The notes below the pieces were generated by a model that searched no databases, had not been told where the DNA came from, and was given only the letters and a program-made list of their open reading frames with translations. Shown piece by piece: positions 1-9,209 of a stretch of 64,000 nt of DNA; position 1 is the stretch's first letter; every line of letters begins with the position of its first letter. The translations under genes were made by a program, and so were the position numbers. Source of the DNA: CAVOHU01 sp963843385 (GTDB lineage Bacteria; Acidobacteriota; Vicinamibacteria; Vicinamibacterales; JAKQTR01); the NCBI GenBank assembly GCA_963843385.1, contig CAWJJY010000004.1:124001-188000 (forward strand), given 5' to 3'.

Positions 1-122
1 TCAACCTCATCGTCTCGGGCCGCTACATCGTCAATATCAAGGGCGAAGGGCTCGCTGATCCCTCGGCGGTGAACGAACTCGCGGGCAAGCTCGACATCGG
101 CAAGCTCGCGGCGATGAAGTAG
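1..122 (+). CDS. C-terminal end of an unrecognised gene (partial)
   Basis: An open frame enters from the left edge and stops with TAG at 120-122, giving about 39 residues ending in KLDIGKLAAMK. It has normal high-GC codon use and no stop before the end, so it looks like the tail of a real gene. There is too little sequence to name a family. It converges on the proline-racemase-family gene, whose stop lies 28 bp away on the other strand. Confidence 0.5.
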   Translation, partial: NLIVSGRYIVNIKGEGLADPSAVNELAGKLDIGKLAAMK

Positions 123-150
123 CGCGCGGTTCGGGCCCCGGAGCCGTCGA

Positions 151-1194
151 CTACAGCCTGAACCCTTCGGCGAGGGGATCTTCGTCGTCCACCAGGAACG
201 TGTGCTCTCCGGTGATCCAGGCGGAGCCTTCGATCTCGGGGATGACCGCGTCGCAATCCCCTACCGTGGTGCGGCCGACGACACGGCCCTTGAACAGCGT
301 GCCGACCACGCTTTCATGACCGAAGGCGCGATCGGCGGGCAGCAGCCCCATCGCGTCGAGCACGGCGACCACCGCCGAGGTGCCGGTGCCGCAGGGCGAG
401 CGGTCCACCTCGGCATCTGCGAAGATCGTGACATTCCGCAGGTCGGCATCCCCCCGCGTCGGTGGGCCGGTGAAGATCGTGCCGTAGATGCCCTTCAGTC
501 CCGGATCGAGCGGGTGGGCGACGGTGACCGCCGCCTCGACGGCCCGCTTGATGTCCATCCCCACGCGCCGCAGGTCAGGCAGTCTTGCCGGCACGATGGG
601 CAGGCCCGCGGCTTCGGCATCCACGATCGCGTAAAACGCGCCTCCGAACGCGACATCCACTCGAATCTCACGCGTCCCCAGCCGGACCGTCAACCCGGGA
701 TGCAGGACGAACGACGGTACGTTCTTGAACGCGACGCTCGTCACGCGCAGTCCCCCGCCGGCGCCCGGCGTGGATCTGACGCGAGCCGTTGCGAAGACCT
801 GTCCCGCGGGGGCATCGAAAACCACGAGGGAGTCCGGCGGCCGTGGAACGATCAGGCCGCGCTCGATGGCGATGGTCGTGACGGCGATGATGCCGTGTCC
901 GCACATCGTGCTGTAGCCTTCGTTGTGCATGAAGAGCACGCCGGCGTGGGAGTCGGGCCTCACCGGCTCGGTCAGCAGGGCGCCGTACATGTCGAGGTGG
1001 CCGCGAGGTTCCTGCATCAGCGCCTTGCGGATGCGGTCGGCGTGGCTCTTCACCCACGCCCGCTTGTCGAGCATGGTCTGGCCCTGAGGCTTCGGGAATC
1101 CCTCGACGATGAGGCGGAGAGGCTCGCCGGCGGCGTGGGCATCGATCGTACGGTAGCGACGGATCACGGGCACCTCGCAGGGGTCGGTCGGCAT
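151..1194 (-). CDS. Proline racemase / hydroxyproline epimerase family enzyme
   Basis: A 347-residue protein of the proline racemase family (PF05544 type), which inverts the alpha carbon of proline or hydroxyproline, or in some members dehydrates trans-3-hydroxyproline. The two catalytic motifs are visible: TMCGHG with Cys98 and DRSPCGTGT with Cys268. Cys at both positions fits a racemase or epimerase; 3-hydroxyproline dehydratases usually have Thr at the second position. Length is normal for the family and the ATG at 1194 gives the expected N-terminus. It faces away from the small membrane protein at 1318 and is not in an evident operon. Substrate (proline or 4-hydroxyproline) cannot be decided from sequence alone. 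A role in amino-acid catabolism fits the M20 hydrolase and ornithine genes nearby. Confidence 0.88.
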   Translation of the reverse strand: MPTDPCEVPVIRRYRTIDAHAAGEPLRLIVEGFPKPQGQTMLDKRAWVKSHADRIRKALMQEPRGHLDMYGALLTEPVRPDSHAGVLFMHNEGYSTMCGHGIIAVTTIAIERGLIVPRPPDSLVVFDAPAGQVFATARVRSTPGAGGGLRVTSVAFKNVPSFVLHPGLTVRLGTREIRVDVAFGGAFYAIVDAEAAGLPIVPARLPDLRRVGMDIKRAVEAAVTVAHPLDPGLKGIYGTIFTGPPTRGDADLRNVTIFADAEVDRSPCGTGTSAVVAVLDAMGLLPADRAFGHESVVGTLFKGRVVGRTTVGDCDAVIPEIEGSAWITGEHTFLVDDEDPLAEGFRL

Positions 1195-1317
1195 CGGATT
1201 ATAAGGGGGTTCGTCAAGAAGGTCCGAACCACCGCCGCCGGATCTGCGTCACAATAAGCGACAGGCAGCCCCCCGGAGACGCCGGAAGCCCGGCAGACGG
1301 GCGGGACGCTCGCGCCA

Positions 1318-1842
1318 ATGGCCAAGAAACCATCGTGGGCACTGATCATCGCGGGGATCGTGGTCCTCATCGTGGTGGTCTGCGTCGGTGTCCTGGCCGT
1401 GGCCGGCTACTTCGTCTACAGGCAGTTCGCGTTCGAGTCCGCGCCAGCCACGCAGGTATCCGTCGAACGGGAATTCACCAGGATCCACGACCGATTCAAG
1501 GGACAGAAGCCGCTGCTGGAAATGCAGGACGGCGAACCGGTCGTGGCGGAACCCGATACCGAGCCGCCGGCAGAGACGAAACCCTCCACGCGGCACAACA
1601 TCGAGGCGGTCCACATCCTCGTCTGGCAGCCGGAGGAGGGCAAGGTGTTCCGGATGAACATCCCGTTCTGGATCGTCCGGATGAGCAAGGGCAAGCCGTT
1701 TCATCTCAGCAGGACCATGTCGGAAGACGGCGAGCCCCTCCGCCTGAAAGTCACCGCAGCAGACATCGAGCGGCGCGGGCCCGGCCTGATTCTCGATCTC
1801 GTGAGGCCCGGCCGGGAGCGGGTCCTGGTCTGGGCCGAATAG
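1318..1842 (+). CDS. Hypothetical single-pass membrane protein
   Basis: A 174-residue protein not assigned to a family. Residues 8-34 form one strongly hydrophobic helix preceded by a short positive N-terminus (MAKKPSW), so it should sit in the inner membrane with the C-terminal domain of about 140 residues outside. The middle is acidic and proline-rich (EPDTEPPAETKP), followed by a compact part with HILVWQPEEG and MNIPFWIVRMSKGKPF. The ATG at 1318 is chosen because it starts directly before the helix. It ends 9 bp from the convergent M20 gene. No catalytic motif is visible and no function is proposed. Confidence 0.7.
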   Translation: MAKKPSWALIIAGIVVLIVVVCVGVLAVAGYFVYRQFAFESAPATQVSVEREFTRIHDRFKGQKPLLEMQDGEPVVAEPDTEPPAETKPSTRHNIEAVHILVWQPEEGKVFRMNIPFWIVRMSKGKPFHLSRTMSEDGEPLRLKVTAADIERRGPGLILDLVRPGRERVLVWAE

Positions 1843-1851
1843 CGGCCCGCC

Positions 1852-3207
1852 TCAGCGCGACGCCCCGGCAAGATAATCCACGGCCACCGATGCGAGCGCG
1901 CGGACGCCGGTCGCGAGGGCGGATTCGTCCGGGGCGAAGCGTGGCGAATGGTTGGCCGCCCACGCGTTCGGATCCGAACCCTTCGGCGCCGCGCCAAGGA
2001 AGAAGAACAGGCCAGGCACGTTCTTCTGATACCAGGAGAAATCCTCCGCGCCCGTCGTGACCTGGGCGTTGGGATTGAACGTCGCGGCGGCGACGCGCTG
2101 CAGGGACGGCGTCATCTTCGCGGTCAGCGCGGGATCGTTCCACGTCACGGGGTTTCCGATCGTGATCGTCACCTCGGCGGTGGCGCCGGCGCTCTGGGCA
2201 ATCTGTTCCGCGGTGCGCTTGATCGAGTCGTGAATCAGTTTCTGCATTCCCGGATCGAAGGTCCGAATCGTCCCGGCCATTCGGACCTGTTCGGGCACGA
2301 TGTTGAAGCGATTGCCGCCCTCGATCACGCCGACCGTCAGGATGGCGGGTGCCGTCGTCAGGTTCGACTGGCGGCTGATGATCGTCTGCAGGCCAAGGAC
2401 GATCTGTGACGACACCACGATCGGATCAACGCCGGCCCACGGCATCGCGCCGTGAGTCTGCCGGCCGCGCACCAGGATCGTGAACGTATCGCTCGCTGCC
2501 ATGATGCCGCCGGGTCTGAACGAGATCGAACCGGCTTCGAGCGGCGTCACGCCGACGTGCAGGCCGAAGATCGCATCCACCTTCGGATTGTCGAGAACGC
2601 CTTCCCTGACCATGACGTCCGCGCCCCCGTCTTCACCGCTTGGCGCTCCCTCCTCGGCGGGCTGGAAGATGATCTTCACGGTCCCGGGAAGGTCGGCCCG
2701 CATCGACGCGAGGATCTCTGCCGCTCCCATCAGCATCGACATGTGGAAGTCGTGGCCGCACGCATGCATCACACCGACCTCGCGGCCGTTGTAGTCGGCC
2801 TTGACCGTCGACTTGAAGGGCAGGTCGAGCTCCTCGGTCACCGGCAGGGCGTCCATGTCGGATCGCAGCGCCACGACGGGCCCAGGCTTCCCTCCCCGCA
2901 GCACGCCGACCACCCCCGTCTTCGCGACGCCGGTCCGCACCTCGTAGCCGAGCGCCCGGAGGTGGTCCGCCACAATCTTCGACGTACGGATTTCGCGGTT
3001 GCCGAGCTCCGGGTGCTGGTGGAAGTCGCGCCGCCAGGTCACGACACGCGGCAGCACCTGCTCAACCTGCCTGTCGATCCGCTGATGCAGCGCGTCGAGT
3101 GCAGAGGGCGGAGCTGCGGGCTTCGGCTTCGGGGACTGGCCATACGCGGGCGCGATTCCAAGCAGGGCCACGACAACCGACAGCGACGACCGTGCAACAG
3201 ATCTCAT
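1852..3207 (-). CDS. Secreted M20-family metallo-amidohydrolase (amidohydrolase/carboxypeptidase)
   Basis: A 451-residue member of the M20D group (hippurate hydrolase / N-acyl-amino-acid or IAA-amino-acid amidohydrolase type), which cleaves acylated or small peptide amide bonds using two metal ions. Residues 1-23 are a signal peptide ending in AYGQ, so it acts outside the inner membrane. Metal and catalytic positions are visible: HQHPELG near 63-69, MHACGHDFHMSML with Cys150 and His152, FQPAEEG with Glu185/186, GLHVG with His217, and TGAEDFSW near the C-terminus. Length is slightly above the family norm because of the signal peptide. It is monocistronic between a convergent and a divergent gene. 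The exact substrate is not deducible. Confidence 0.9.
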   Translation of the reverse strand: MRSVARSSLSVVVALLGIAPAYGQSPKPKPAAPPSALDALHQRIDRQVEQVLPRVVTWRRDFHQHPELGNREIRTSKIVADHLRALGYEVRTGVAKTGVVGVLRGGKPGPVVALRSDMDALPVTEELDLPFKSTVKADYNGREVGVMHACGHDFHMSMLMGAAEILASMRADLPGTVKIIFQPAEEGAPSGEDGGADVMVREGVLDNPKVDAIFGLHVGVTPLEAGSISFRPGGIMAASDTFTILVRGRQTHGAMPWAGVDPIVVSSQIVLGLQTIISRQSNLTTAPAILTVGVIEGGNRFNIVPEQVRMAGTIRTFDPGMQKLIHDSIKRTAEQIAQSAGATAEVTITIGNPVTWNDPALTAKMTPSLQRVAAATFNPNAQVTTGAEDFSWYQKNVPGLFFFLGAAPKGSDPNAWAANHSPRFAPDESALATGVRALASVAVDYLAGASR

Positions 3208-3521
3208 AGGCTTTGTGCGCTCCCGAACCGAGTATAGCAGCCGGCGGTGGTCTGTCCGGTCGCCGCCAGGGCCCTGATTGACGAGGCGCCTTCGCCCTCA
3301 GGCTCCCGGATGAGCCGTTCCAGGCCTGCCGAGGCGACGAATGGGGCTGGATTTCGATAGAATAGAGGTTTGCGCCGGAGGTTCGGGGCCGACCGCGAGG
3401 CTTCTATCGACGTCTTACGGTCTAGGTGGGTCGGAGGGCTGAAGACAGGGTTCGGATCTTCGCGCGTTGGCCCGACGGGTTCGCTCGCCCGGTGCAGGCA
3501 AGACCGAAAGTGAGAATTCGC
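3208..3521. other. Divergent intergenic region, M20 gene / lipoprotein gene
   Basis: About 314 bp between divergently oriented genes. Near its left end is an extended -10 candidate for the M20 gene (listed separately). A TAGAAT hexamer at 3358-3363 lies about 160 bp before the lipoprotein start but has no convincing -35 box. No RNA gene, repeat or conserved small ORF is apparent. Confidence 0.5.
3231..3239 (-). promoter_or_regulatory. Extended -10 promoter candidate for the M20 amidohydrolase
   Basis: On the minus strand this reads TGCTATACT, a TG-n extended -10 followed by TATACT (5 of 6 matches to TATAAT). It lies about 24 bp before the start codon at 3207, which would give a short leader. 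No good -35 hexamer is found at the usual distance, as is common for extended -10 promoters. Confidence 0.4.
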
Positions 3522-3962
3522 ATGACTCGGCTTTTTCGGGTTCAAGTGGCAATGCTCGCCATGGCGGTCGCCCTGGCGTTTGCACTTTCGGCTTGCGCGA
3601 AGAGCTCCGCCACCACTCCGACCGCTCCGACGCCGCCTCCGCCAGCCTTGACGACGGAGACATTTACCGGGGTCCTTGCTCCAACCGACGCGGGCGTCTT
3701 TCAATTCACGGTCTCGGCCGCCGGAATCGTCAGACTCACGCTCACCGAGCCCGGGCCGAACGACCCGGTCCCCCTCGGCATGAGCGTGGGGCTCTGGGAC
3801 ACGACGACGTTGTCATGCTCCGAGATCGTGAAGAACGAGAACGCTCAGACCGGAACCGCCATCGTCGGTTCGGCGGAGCCCGGCGGTTTCTGCGCCCGGG
3901 TCTATGACACCGGCAACGTGGTTGGAACGGCAGCCTACTCACTGGAAGTCATTCATCCCTAG
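3522..3962 (+). CDS. Small predicted lipoprotein
   Basis: The ATG at 3522 gives a 146-residue protein. An upstream in-frame start at 3426 would add 32 charged residues that do not look like a signal sequence. The N-terminus has MTRLFRVQ, a hydrophobic stretch and the lipobox LSAC, so the protein should be lipid-anchored after cleavage. A Thr/Pro linker (TTPTAPTPPPP) leads into a domain of about 100 residues containing FTGVLAPTDAGVFQFTV and ending in AYSLEVIHP. This resembles the beta-sandwich pre-peptidase C-terminal or similar accessory domains of secreted proteins, but the resemblance is weak. Two cysteines (LSCSEI, GGFCARV) may form a disulfide. Function unknown. Confidence 0.75.
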   Translation: MTRLFRVQVAMLAMAVALAFALSACAKSSATTPTAPTPPPPALTTETFTGVLAPTDAGVFQFTVSAAGIVRLTLTEPGPNDPVPLGMSVGLWDTTTLSCSEIVKNENAQTGTAIVGSAEPGGFCARVYDTGNVVGTAAYSLEVIHP

Positions 3963-4158
3963 CCGCCCATATGCGGCCTGCTAGTGTCCCGGACGGCGCC
4001 AATCGCAGGCGCGCCGCCACCCCCTGCCATCACCGGCCTTCGGCTGCGGTTCGCGCGACAGCGTGTGCTGGAGCGCCCATTCCAGCCAGTCCTCGCCGGG
4101 CGGGCGCATGCCTGCGAAGCTGCGGCGGTCGCCGGCGCGAAGGCCGCGGCTGTCGAGC

Positions 4159-4917
4159 CTACGACGCCTGTGCGCGCCCGGGTCTTCTGACCGCCCACCA
4201 GATGAGGCCGGCGACCACGACGAGGGCCAGCACGCCGCTGATGGCGAACAGCCAGAGTGTTCGATAGAGGATGGAGACGGTTTCGATGCGGGCTTCCATG
4301 TCCAGCGGCTTGCCGGACTGCCGCTCGGCGAGTGTCTGTTCCCACACGAGGATGTTGCCGCGCTTGAAGTTGTCGGCGCCGGCGTTGTGGTACCGGATCT
4401 TGCTGGGCAGGTGAAGCCGGAACGCGACCAGTTCGCGTCCGTTCCAGCCAACCTCGCCGACAGAACGGGCCGCGGGGGTACCCACCGACTCACGATAGAC
4501 GAGCAGGTCGTCCTTCTTCTCCAGGTGGTAGCTTGCCCACGAGAACGGCGGAGCTGTGTTGAGCTTGCGTATGTCGTCGACGTCCAGGCGAATCTGCACG
4601 AAGCGGCGGCCGTTCCGCCGCCAGGTATTGATACCCGTCACGCGCGCCACGGGCGATGTGAACAGCGCCCTCAATTTCGCCCGGTTCATCGGGGCGGTCG
4701 GCGCAACGTCCAGGTCCATGCCGCGCAGGTTCACGAGCGAGGCAATCGACGCGTTGACGGCGATGGTGGCGCTGCCGTCCACCGACAAGGTGATCTCTTC
4801 GTCGTACTGGTACTGCTTGACCAGGCCGCCGCCCCCGCACCCGCTGGCGACGAGGATTGCGGCCGCGAGCACGGCTCGTCCGGCGGACCTTTTCACATGA
4901 TTCCGCACCATCGGCAT
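4159..4917 (-). CDS. Predicted lipoprotein with C-terminal membrane helix (LppM/DUF3153-like)
   Basis: A 252-residue protein with a charged N-terminus, hydrophobic stretch and lipobox ASGC, followed by a polyglycine run and a domain of about 180 residues. A strong transmembrane helix (LWLFAISGVLALVVVAGLIWWAV) lies just before the basic tail RRPGRAQAS. The domain starts with YQYDEEITLSVDGSATIAVNA, which resembles the start of LppM/DUF3153 lipoproteins; this is pattern recognition only. Both a lipid anchor and a C-terminal helix suggest a periplasmic domain held close to the inner membrane at both ends. It is divergent from polA with 71 bp between. Several in-frame ATGs lie close together near 4917; the first is used here. 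Confidence 0.72.
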   Translation of the reverse strand: MPMVRNHVKRSAGRAVLAAAILVASGCGGGGLVKQYQYDEEITLSVDGSATIAVNASIASLVNLRGMDLDVAPTAPMNRAKLRALFTSPVARVTGINTWRRNGRRFVQIRLDVDDIRKLNTAPPFSWASYHLEKKDDLLVYRESVGTPAARSVGEVGWNGRELVAFRLHLPSKIRYHNAGADNFKRGNILVWEQTLAERQSGKPLDMEARIETVSILYRTLWLFAISGVLALVVVAGLIWWAVRRPGRAQAS

Positions 4918-4924
4918 GACAGCC

Positions 4925-4934
4925 CATAATATAG
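4925..4934. promoter_or_regulatory. AT-rich promoter core between divergent lipoprotein gene and polA
   Basis: CATAATATAG is the only AT-rich stretch in the 71-bp gap. It can be read as a -10 hexamer on either strand: CATAAT toward polA, TATATT toward the lipoprotein gene. No clear -35 boxes are seen. If it serves the minus strand, the leader would be only a few bases long. Confidence 0.3.
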
Positions 4935-4988
4935 GATCGGAACCAAGGACCCGAGCCTGACCGAACCATCAAGCCCCGAGCGAGACCC

Positions 4989-7680
4989 ATGCCGACGCTG
5001 TTTCTCATCGACGGCCACTCTCAGATGTACCGGGCATTTCACGCGATCCAGGGACTCACCGGCCCCGGCGGGCGCCCGACCAACGCGGTCTACGGCTTCG
5101 TGGCGATGTTGCGGAAGCTCATCGCCGATCACACGCCGTCACACATCGCGACGGCGTTCGATCTCGAGGGCCCGACGTTCCGATCCGAGCTCGCCGAGGA
5201 TTACAAGGCCAACCGGGCGCCGATGCCGCCCGACCTGGTCGAGCAGGTGCCCCTGGTCCGCCGGGCGTGCGAGGCGCTGGGCGTGCCCGTGCTGTCGCGC
5301 GAGGGATTCGAAGCGGACGATGTGATTGGAACGCTCGCGAAGAAGAGCGGACGCAGCCGGGTACGACGTCGCCATCGTCACCGGCGACAAGGATCTCCTC
5401 CAGCTCGTGGGCGGCCGCGTTCGCGTCTTCAACCCGCGTGACGACGGAACCTGGTTCGATCCGGCCGGCGTCGTCGAGAAACTCGGGGTCCCGCCGGAGC
5501 GCGTCGTGGACCTGCTGGGACTGATGGGCGATGCCGTCGACAACATCAAGGGCGTCCCAGGCATCGGCGAAAAGGGTGCGCGCGAACTCATCGGGACATA
5601 CGGCTCGCTCGATGCGCTGCTGGCGGCCGCGGCGAATCTGCCCCAGAAGCGGTATCGCGAGGCGCTGCTGGCACATGGACAGGACGCGATTCGCAGCCGC
5701 GAGCTGGCGCAGATTCGAACCGACGTGCCGCTCGACGTGGGGCTGGACGCGCTGCAGTATCGCGGGGCCGACCGCGACGCGTGTTATCAGGTATTCGTGG
5801 AATTGGGATTCCGGTCGTTGACCAACGAGTTTGCGCCGACCGCCGCCGTTTCACGATCGACCTACACGCTCATCGAATCGATCGACGAGCTGAACGCGGT
5901 GGTGACCGAGGCGCGATCGGCCGGTCACCTTGGCATGCGCACCATTGGCGACGATCCCTCGCCGATGCGGGCTCGCCTGGTCGGCATCGCGCTCTCACCC
6001 GCCCCGCTCCGCGCGTACTACGTGCCGGTCGGGCATCGCACGCTCGATGGTTCGTCGAACCTGGATGCGGCAGCCGTCCTGAAGACGCTGGCGCCCGTAC
6101 TCGGCGACGAGGCCGTCGAAAAGGCCGGTCACGATCTCAAGAGCGATCTCGTGATCCTCGCCAGGCACGGGGTGGCCGTGCGAGGGCCGCTCTTCGACTC
6201 GATGATCGCCAGCTATCTGATCGACGTCTCGAGGGCCCCCCACGCGCTCGAGGCGATCGCATCGGAGCATCTCGGCTATCGGGCAGCGACCGATCAGGAC
6301 GTCTTCGGCCGCGGAGGCAAAGCGTCCGGTCCGGCTGAGGTGCCCTCCAGCGCACTGCTGACCTTCGCCGCCGAGCGGGCGGATCTGCCGCTGCGGCTGG
6401 CCGACCCGCTTCGAGCGAAGCTCAGGGAGAAGGGGCTCTCGGAGCTGTATCAACAGATGGAAGCGCCGCTCATCCCGGTGCTGGCCGACATCGAGCAGGC
6501 CGGCGTTCGCATCGATGTCGAGGCGCTGGGCGCGCTCTCGAAGCGGCTCGACCAGGATATGGCGGCGCGCAGTGCGCGAATCTACGAGCTGGGCGGAGGC
6601 GAGTTCAACATCAACTCGCCAAAGCAGCTCTCCGAGGTGCTGTTCGAGAAGTTGAAGCTGCCGTCGGGCCGGAAGACCGGCAAGACACGCGTGGCGTCGA
6701 CCTCGGTGGACGTGCTCGAGGACCTGGCCTCGGTTCACGAGCTGCCCAGGCTGATCCTCGAGTGGCGCGGCATGCAGAAGCTGAAAGGCACCTACGTCGA
6801 CGCCCTGCCCCAGCTCGTGCTGCCGGACACCGGGCGCGTGCACACCAGCTTCAACCAGGCGGTGGCGGCGACCGGCCGCCTGAGCAGCAGCGATCCGAAT
6901 CTGCAGAACATCCCGATTCGGACCGAGGTGGGGCGCGAGATCCGCCAGGCGTTCGTCGCCTCGCCCGGGCACGTCCTGATCTCGGCCGACTACTCGCAGA
7001 TCGAGCTGCGCGTGCTCGCGCATCTGTCAGGCGATGCGACGCTGACCGACGCGTTCCGCCGGAAGGTGGACATTCACGACCAGACCGCGCTCAAGATCTT
7101 CGGGGCCGGGAGTGGCCTGGACCGCCACGAACTGCGCCGCCGCGCGAAGATGGTCAACTACGCGCTCCTGTACGGTAAGACCGCGTTCTCGCTGTCTCGC
7201 GACATCGGCGTGACCCAGCAGGCCGCGCAGGAATTCATCGACGCCTACTTCGCCGGCTTCCCGGGCGTCCGGCAGTACATCGATCGCACGCTCGAAGAGG
7301 CGCGCGTGTCCGGGTTTGTCGCGACACTCTTCGGGCGGCGAAGGCCCGTGCCCGAGCTGACGAGCAAGAACGTGCAGCTGCGGTCCGCCACCGAGCGGAT
7401 GGCCGTGAACATGCCGATCCAGGGAACCGCGGCCGACATCCTCAAGCGCGCCATGATCGAGGTCGATCGCGCGCTGGCCGCGAGGGCCGGGCGCACCGAT
7501 CGACCGCGCGCGAGGATGATCCTGACCGTGCACGATGAACTGCTCTTCGAGGTGCCGAGGGATGATGTAGACGAAGTCTCGGCGCTCGTGAGGCAACTGA
7601 TGGAAGGGGCGGCCGAACTCACGGTGCCGCTGACGGTTGATGTCGGGATTGGCGAGAACTGGAAAGCGGCCAAAGAGTAG
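4989..7680 (+). CDS. polA: DNA polymerase I with an apparent +1 frameshift
   Basis: Pol I fills gaps and removes RNA primers in replication and repair. The frame starting at ATG 4989 carries the 5'-nuclease domain (IDGHSQMYRAFHA, GFEADDVIGTLA). It then runs out of frame near 5346, and the coding continues in the +1 frame (VTGDKDLLQLV, GVPGIGEKGA) to TAG 7678-7680. Dropping one base restores an 896-residue protein, the normal length. The polymerase motifs are complete: A (DYSQIELRVLAH), B (RRRAKMVNYALLYGKTAF) and C (VHDELLFE). The central 3'-5' exonuclease domain (about 305-470) has lost its metal-binding residues: the DxE motif reads MRT, the NxxxD motif reads DLKSD, and the YxxxD motif reads FAAER. 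The enzyme is therefore predicted not to proofread. The extra base is probably a sequencing or assembly error, since all other motifs are under clear constraint. Confidence 0.93.
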
Positions 7681-7768
7681 GGGCTCGGGGCTGGGCGCTA
7701 GTCAGAATATGGATCGTCCCGCGATTACGTTCCCGGCGGCGGAGTGGCCCCTGGCCCCCAGCCCCTAG
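7678..7768. repeat. Inverted heptamer-repeat element (GGGGCT type) between polA and pcnB
   Basis: The left arm (7678-7701, TAGGGGCTCGGGGCTGGGCG...) and right arm (7745-7768, ...CCCCCAGCCCCTAG) are imperfect inverted copies around a spacer of about 43 bp. The outer 8 bases pair perfectly. The left arm begins inside the polA stop codon. It has the same architecture as the elements at 11274, 20870 and 24417. It could fold into a long hairpin and act as a terminator or RNA-stability element. Confidence 0.6.
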
Positions 7769-7787
7769 TCTGCTATGATCGTCTGCC

Positions 7788-9098
7788 GTGGAACCCCTCG
7801 TCGTCCCGCGTGACGGGCACACGCTCTCACGCCGGCAGATCGATTCTGACGCCCTGAAAGTCCTGTATCGTCTTCATGACGCTGGGTTTGCGGCGTATCT
7901 CGTCGGGGGCGGAGTCCGTGATCTGCTGCTAGGGCGTATCCCCAAAGACTTCGATATCGCCACATCGGCCCATCCTTACCAGATCAAACGCCTGTTCCGT
8001 AACTGCTTCATCATCGGACGACGATTCCGTCTGGCCCACGTGCGGTTCGGAACAAAGGTCATCGAGGTCGCAACGTTTCGGCGGCAGCTGGCCATCAACG
8101 ACGATGAAGGCGACGCGGCCGGCCCCGACGCGCATGGCGGTGCCGACGCCGCCACCGAGGAGGCCACCCGCTCAGCCGACACCGATGGCGCTGATCGCGA
8201 TCACCTGATCCACCGCGACAACACGTTCGGCACGGCCGAGGAAGACGCCTTTCGCCGCGACTTCACCGTCAACGCCTTGTTCTACGACATCGCGACCTTC
8301 TCGATCATCGACTACGTCGGCGGCCTCGACGACCTGCGGGCGGGCGTCATCCGCTGCATCGGCGATCCCGACATCCGGTTCCGTGAAGACCCGGTGCGGA
8401 TGCAGCGGGCCGTGGCGTTTGCAGCCAGGCTGGGGTTCCGCATCGACGCACCGGTGCTCGATGGAATCACGCGCCATCGGCACGAGCTGGCCCGAAGCGC
8501 GCCCGCACGAATGATGGACGAGTACTACAAGATCCTGCGCACGGGCTCGGCAGAAGCCACGTTTCGGCAACTCGAGGCGGTGGGCCTGCTCGAGCCCATC
8601 AGCACGGTGCTCGACGAAGGGGCCGACGATCCGCTGTGGGAATCGCTCGCGCGGCTGGACGCGTATCGCAGGCGATTCTCGGCTGTGCCGGTCACGCTGA
8701 CCAACCCGATCCTGCTGGGCAGCCTGATCGTCCCGCTCGGGTTCTCGCCCGGAAGCTGGCCGGCCTGGATGGAGGATGCAGACCGGCCCGGCCTGAATCT
8801 CGGCCTGTTGCCGCTCGCCCGGAAGGACGTCGAGCGGATTCACCAGGTCCTGATCCTCCAGAAACGCCTTCGCGAGCCGTCGCGATCCCCGCACGCGCGC
8901 AGGTCGCTGACGCAGCGCAGCGCGTTCTCCGACGCGCTGGTGTGGCTCGAGCTCCACGGGGATATGCCGGAGATGGTGACCTTCTGGCAGGAAGCCGCCC
9001 GCATGACCCCCGGCCCGCGTCCGCCATCGGGCCGGCGCACGGGCGGAGGGCGGCGCCGAGGACGTCGGCGCGGGCCCCGGCCGCCTCGTCCCGCGTGA
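7788..9098 (+). CDS. pcnB: Poly(A) polymerase I / tRNA nucleotidyltransferase family
   Basis: A 436-residue class II nucleotidyltransferase that adds 3' poly(A) tails to RNA. The N-terminal catalytic domain has LVGGGVRDLLLG followed by KDFDIATSA, with the metal-binding pair Asp54/Asp56. It also has the LFRNCFIIGRRFRLAHVRFG segment and RRDFTVNALFYD. GRRFRLAHV favours PcnB over the CCA-adding enzymes. An acidic insertion (DEGDAAGPDAHGG...) lies near residues 104-135. The C-terminus is an Arg/Gly/Pro-rich basic tail (GRRTGGGRRRGRRRG), as in other PcnB proteins where it likely binds RNA. GTG 7788 is used because the preceding bases hold the repeat element and the reading frame's homology begins there. 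Confidence 0.9.
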   Translation: MEPLVVPRDGHTLSRRQIDSDALKVLYRLHDAGFAAYLVGGGVRDLLLGRIPKDFDIATSAHPYQIKRLFRNCFIIGRRFRLAHVRFGTKVIEVATFRRQLAINDDEGDAAGPDAHGGADAATEEATRSADTDGADRDHLIHRDNTFGTAEEDAFRRDFTVNALFYDIATFSIIDYVGGLDDLRAGVIRCIGDPDIRFREDPVRMQRAVAFAARLGFRIDAPVLDGITRHRHELARSAPARMMDEYYKILRTGSAEATFRQLEAVGLLEPISTVLDEGADDPLWESLARLDAYRRRFSAVPVTLTNPILLGSLIVPLGFSPGSWPAWMEDADRPGLNLGLLPLARKDVERIHQVLILQKRLREPSRSPHARRSLTQRSAFSDALVWLELHGDMPEMVTFWQEAARMTPGPRPPSGRRTGGGRRRGRRRGPRPPRPA

Positions 9099-9209
9099 GG
9101 CCTCGACGCGAGGCCGTGGGCCGCAGGCCACGATCGGCTCCGGCAGCACGGCGACGTCGACACACGAAGGCTGATCCTCTGTAGCCCTGGTTTCAGATGT
9201 CGAGGAGCC

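Noticed and set aside
202..1257. Long plus-strand frame opposite the proline-racemase-family gene
   Set aside because: Antisense shadow: low-complexity Arg/Gly/His composition and no family resemblance, while the minus strand has clear catalytic motifs.
3962..3977. GCCGC-loop-GCGGC hairpin as a terminator after the small lipoprotein
   Set aside because: The stem is only 5 bp and has no U-tract; such hairpins are frequent by chance at this GC content.
5331..5352. Programmed +1 frameshift in polA
   Set aside because: No slippery sequence or stop-codon stimulus is evident, and serA and the giant gene show the same kind of insertion in unrelated contexts, which favours error.
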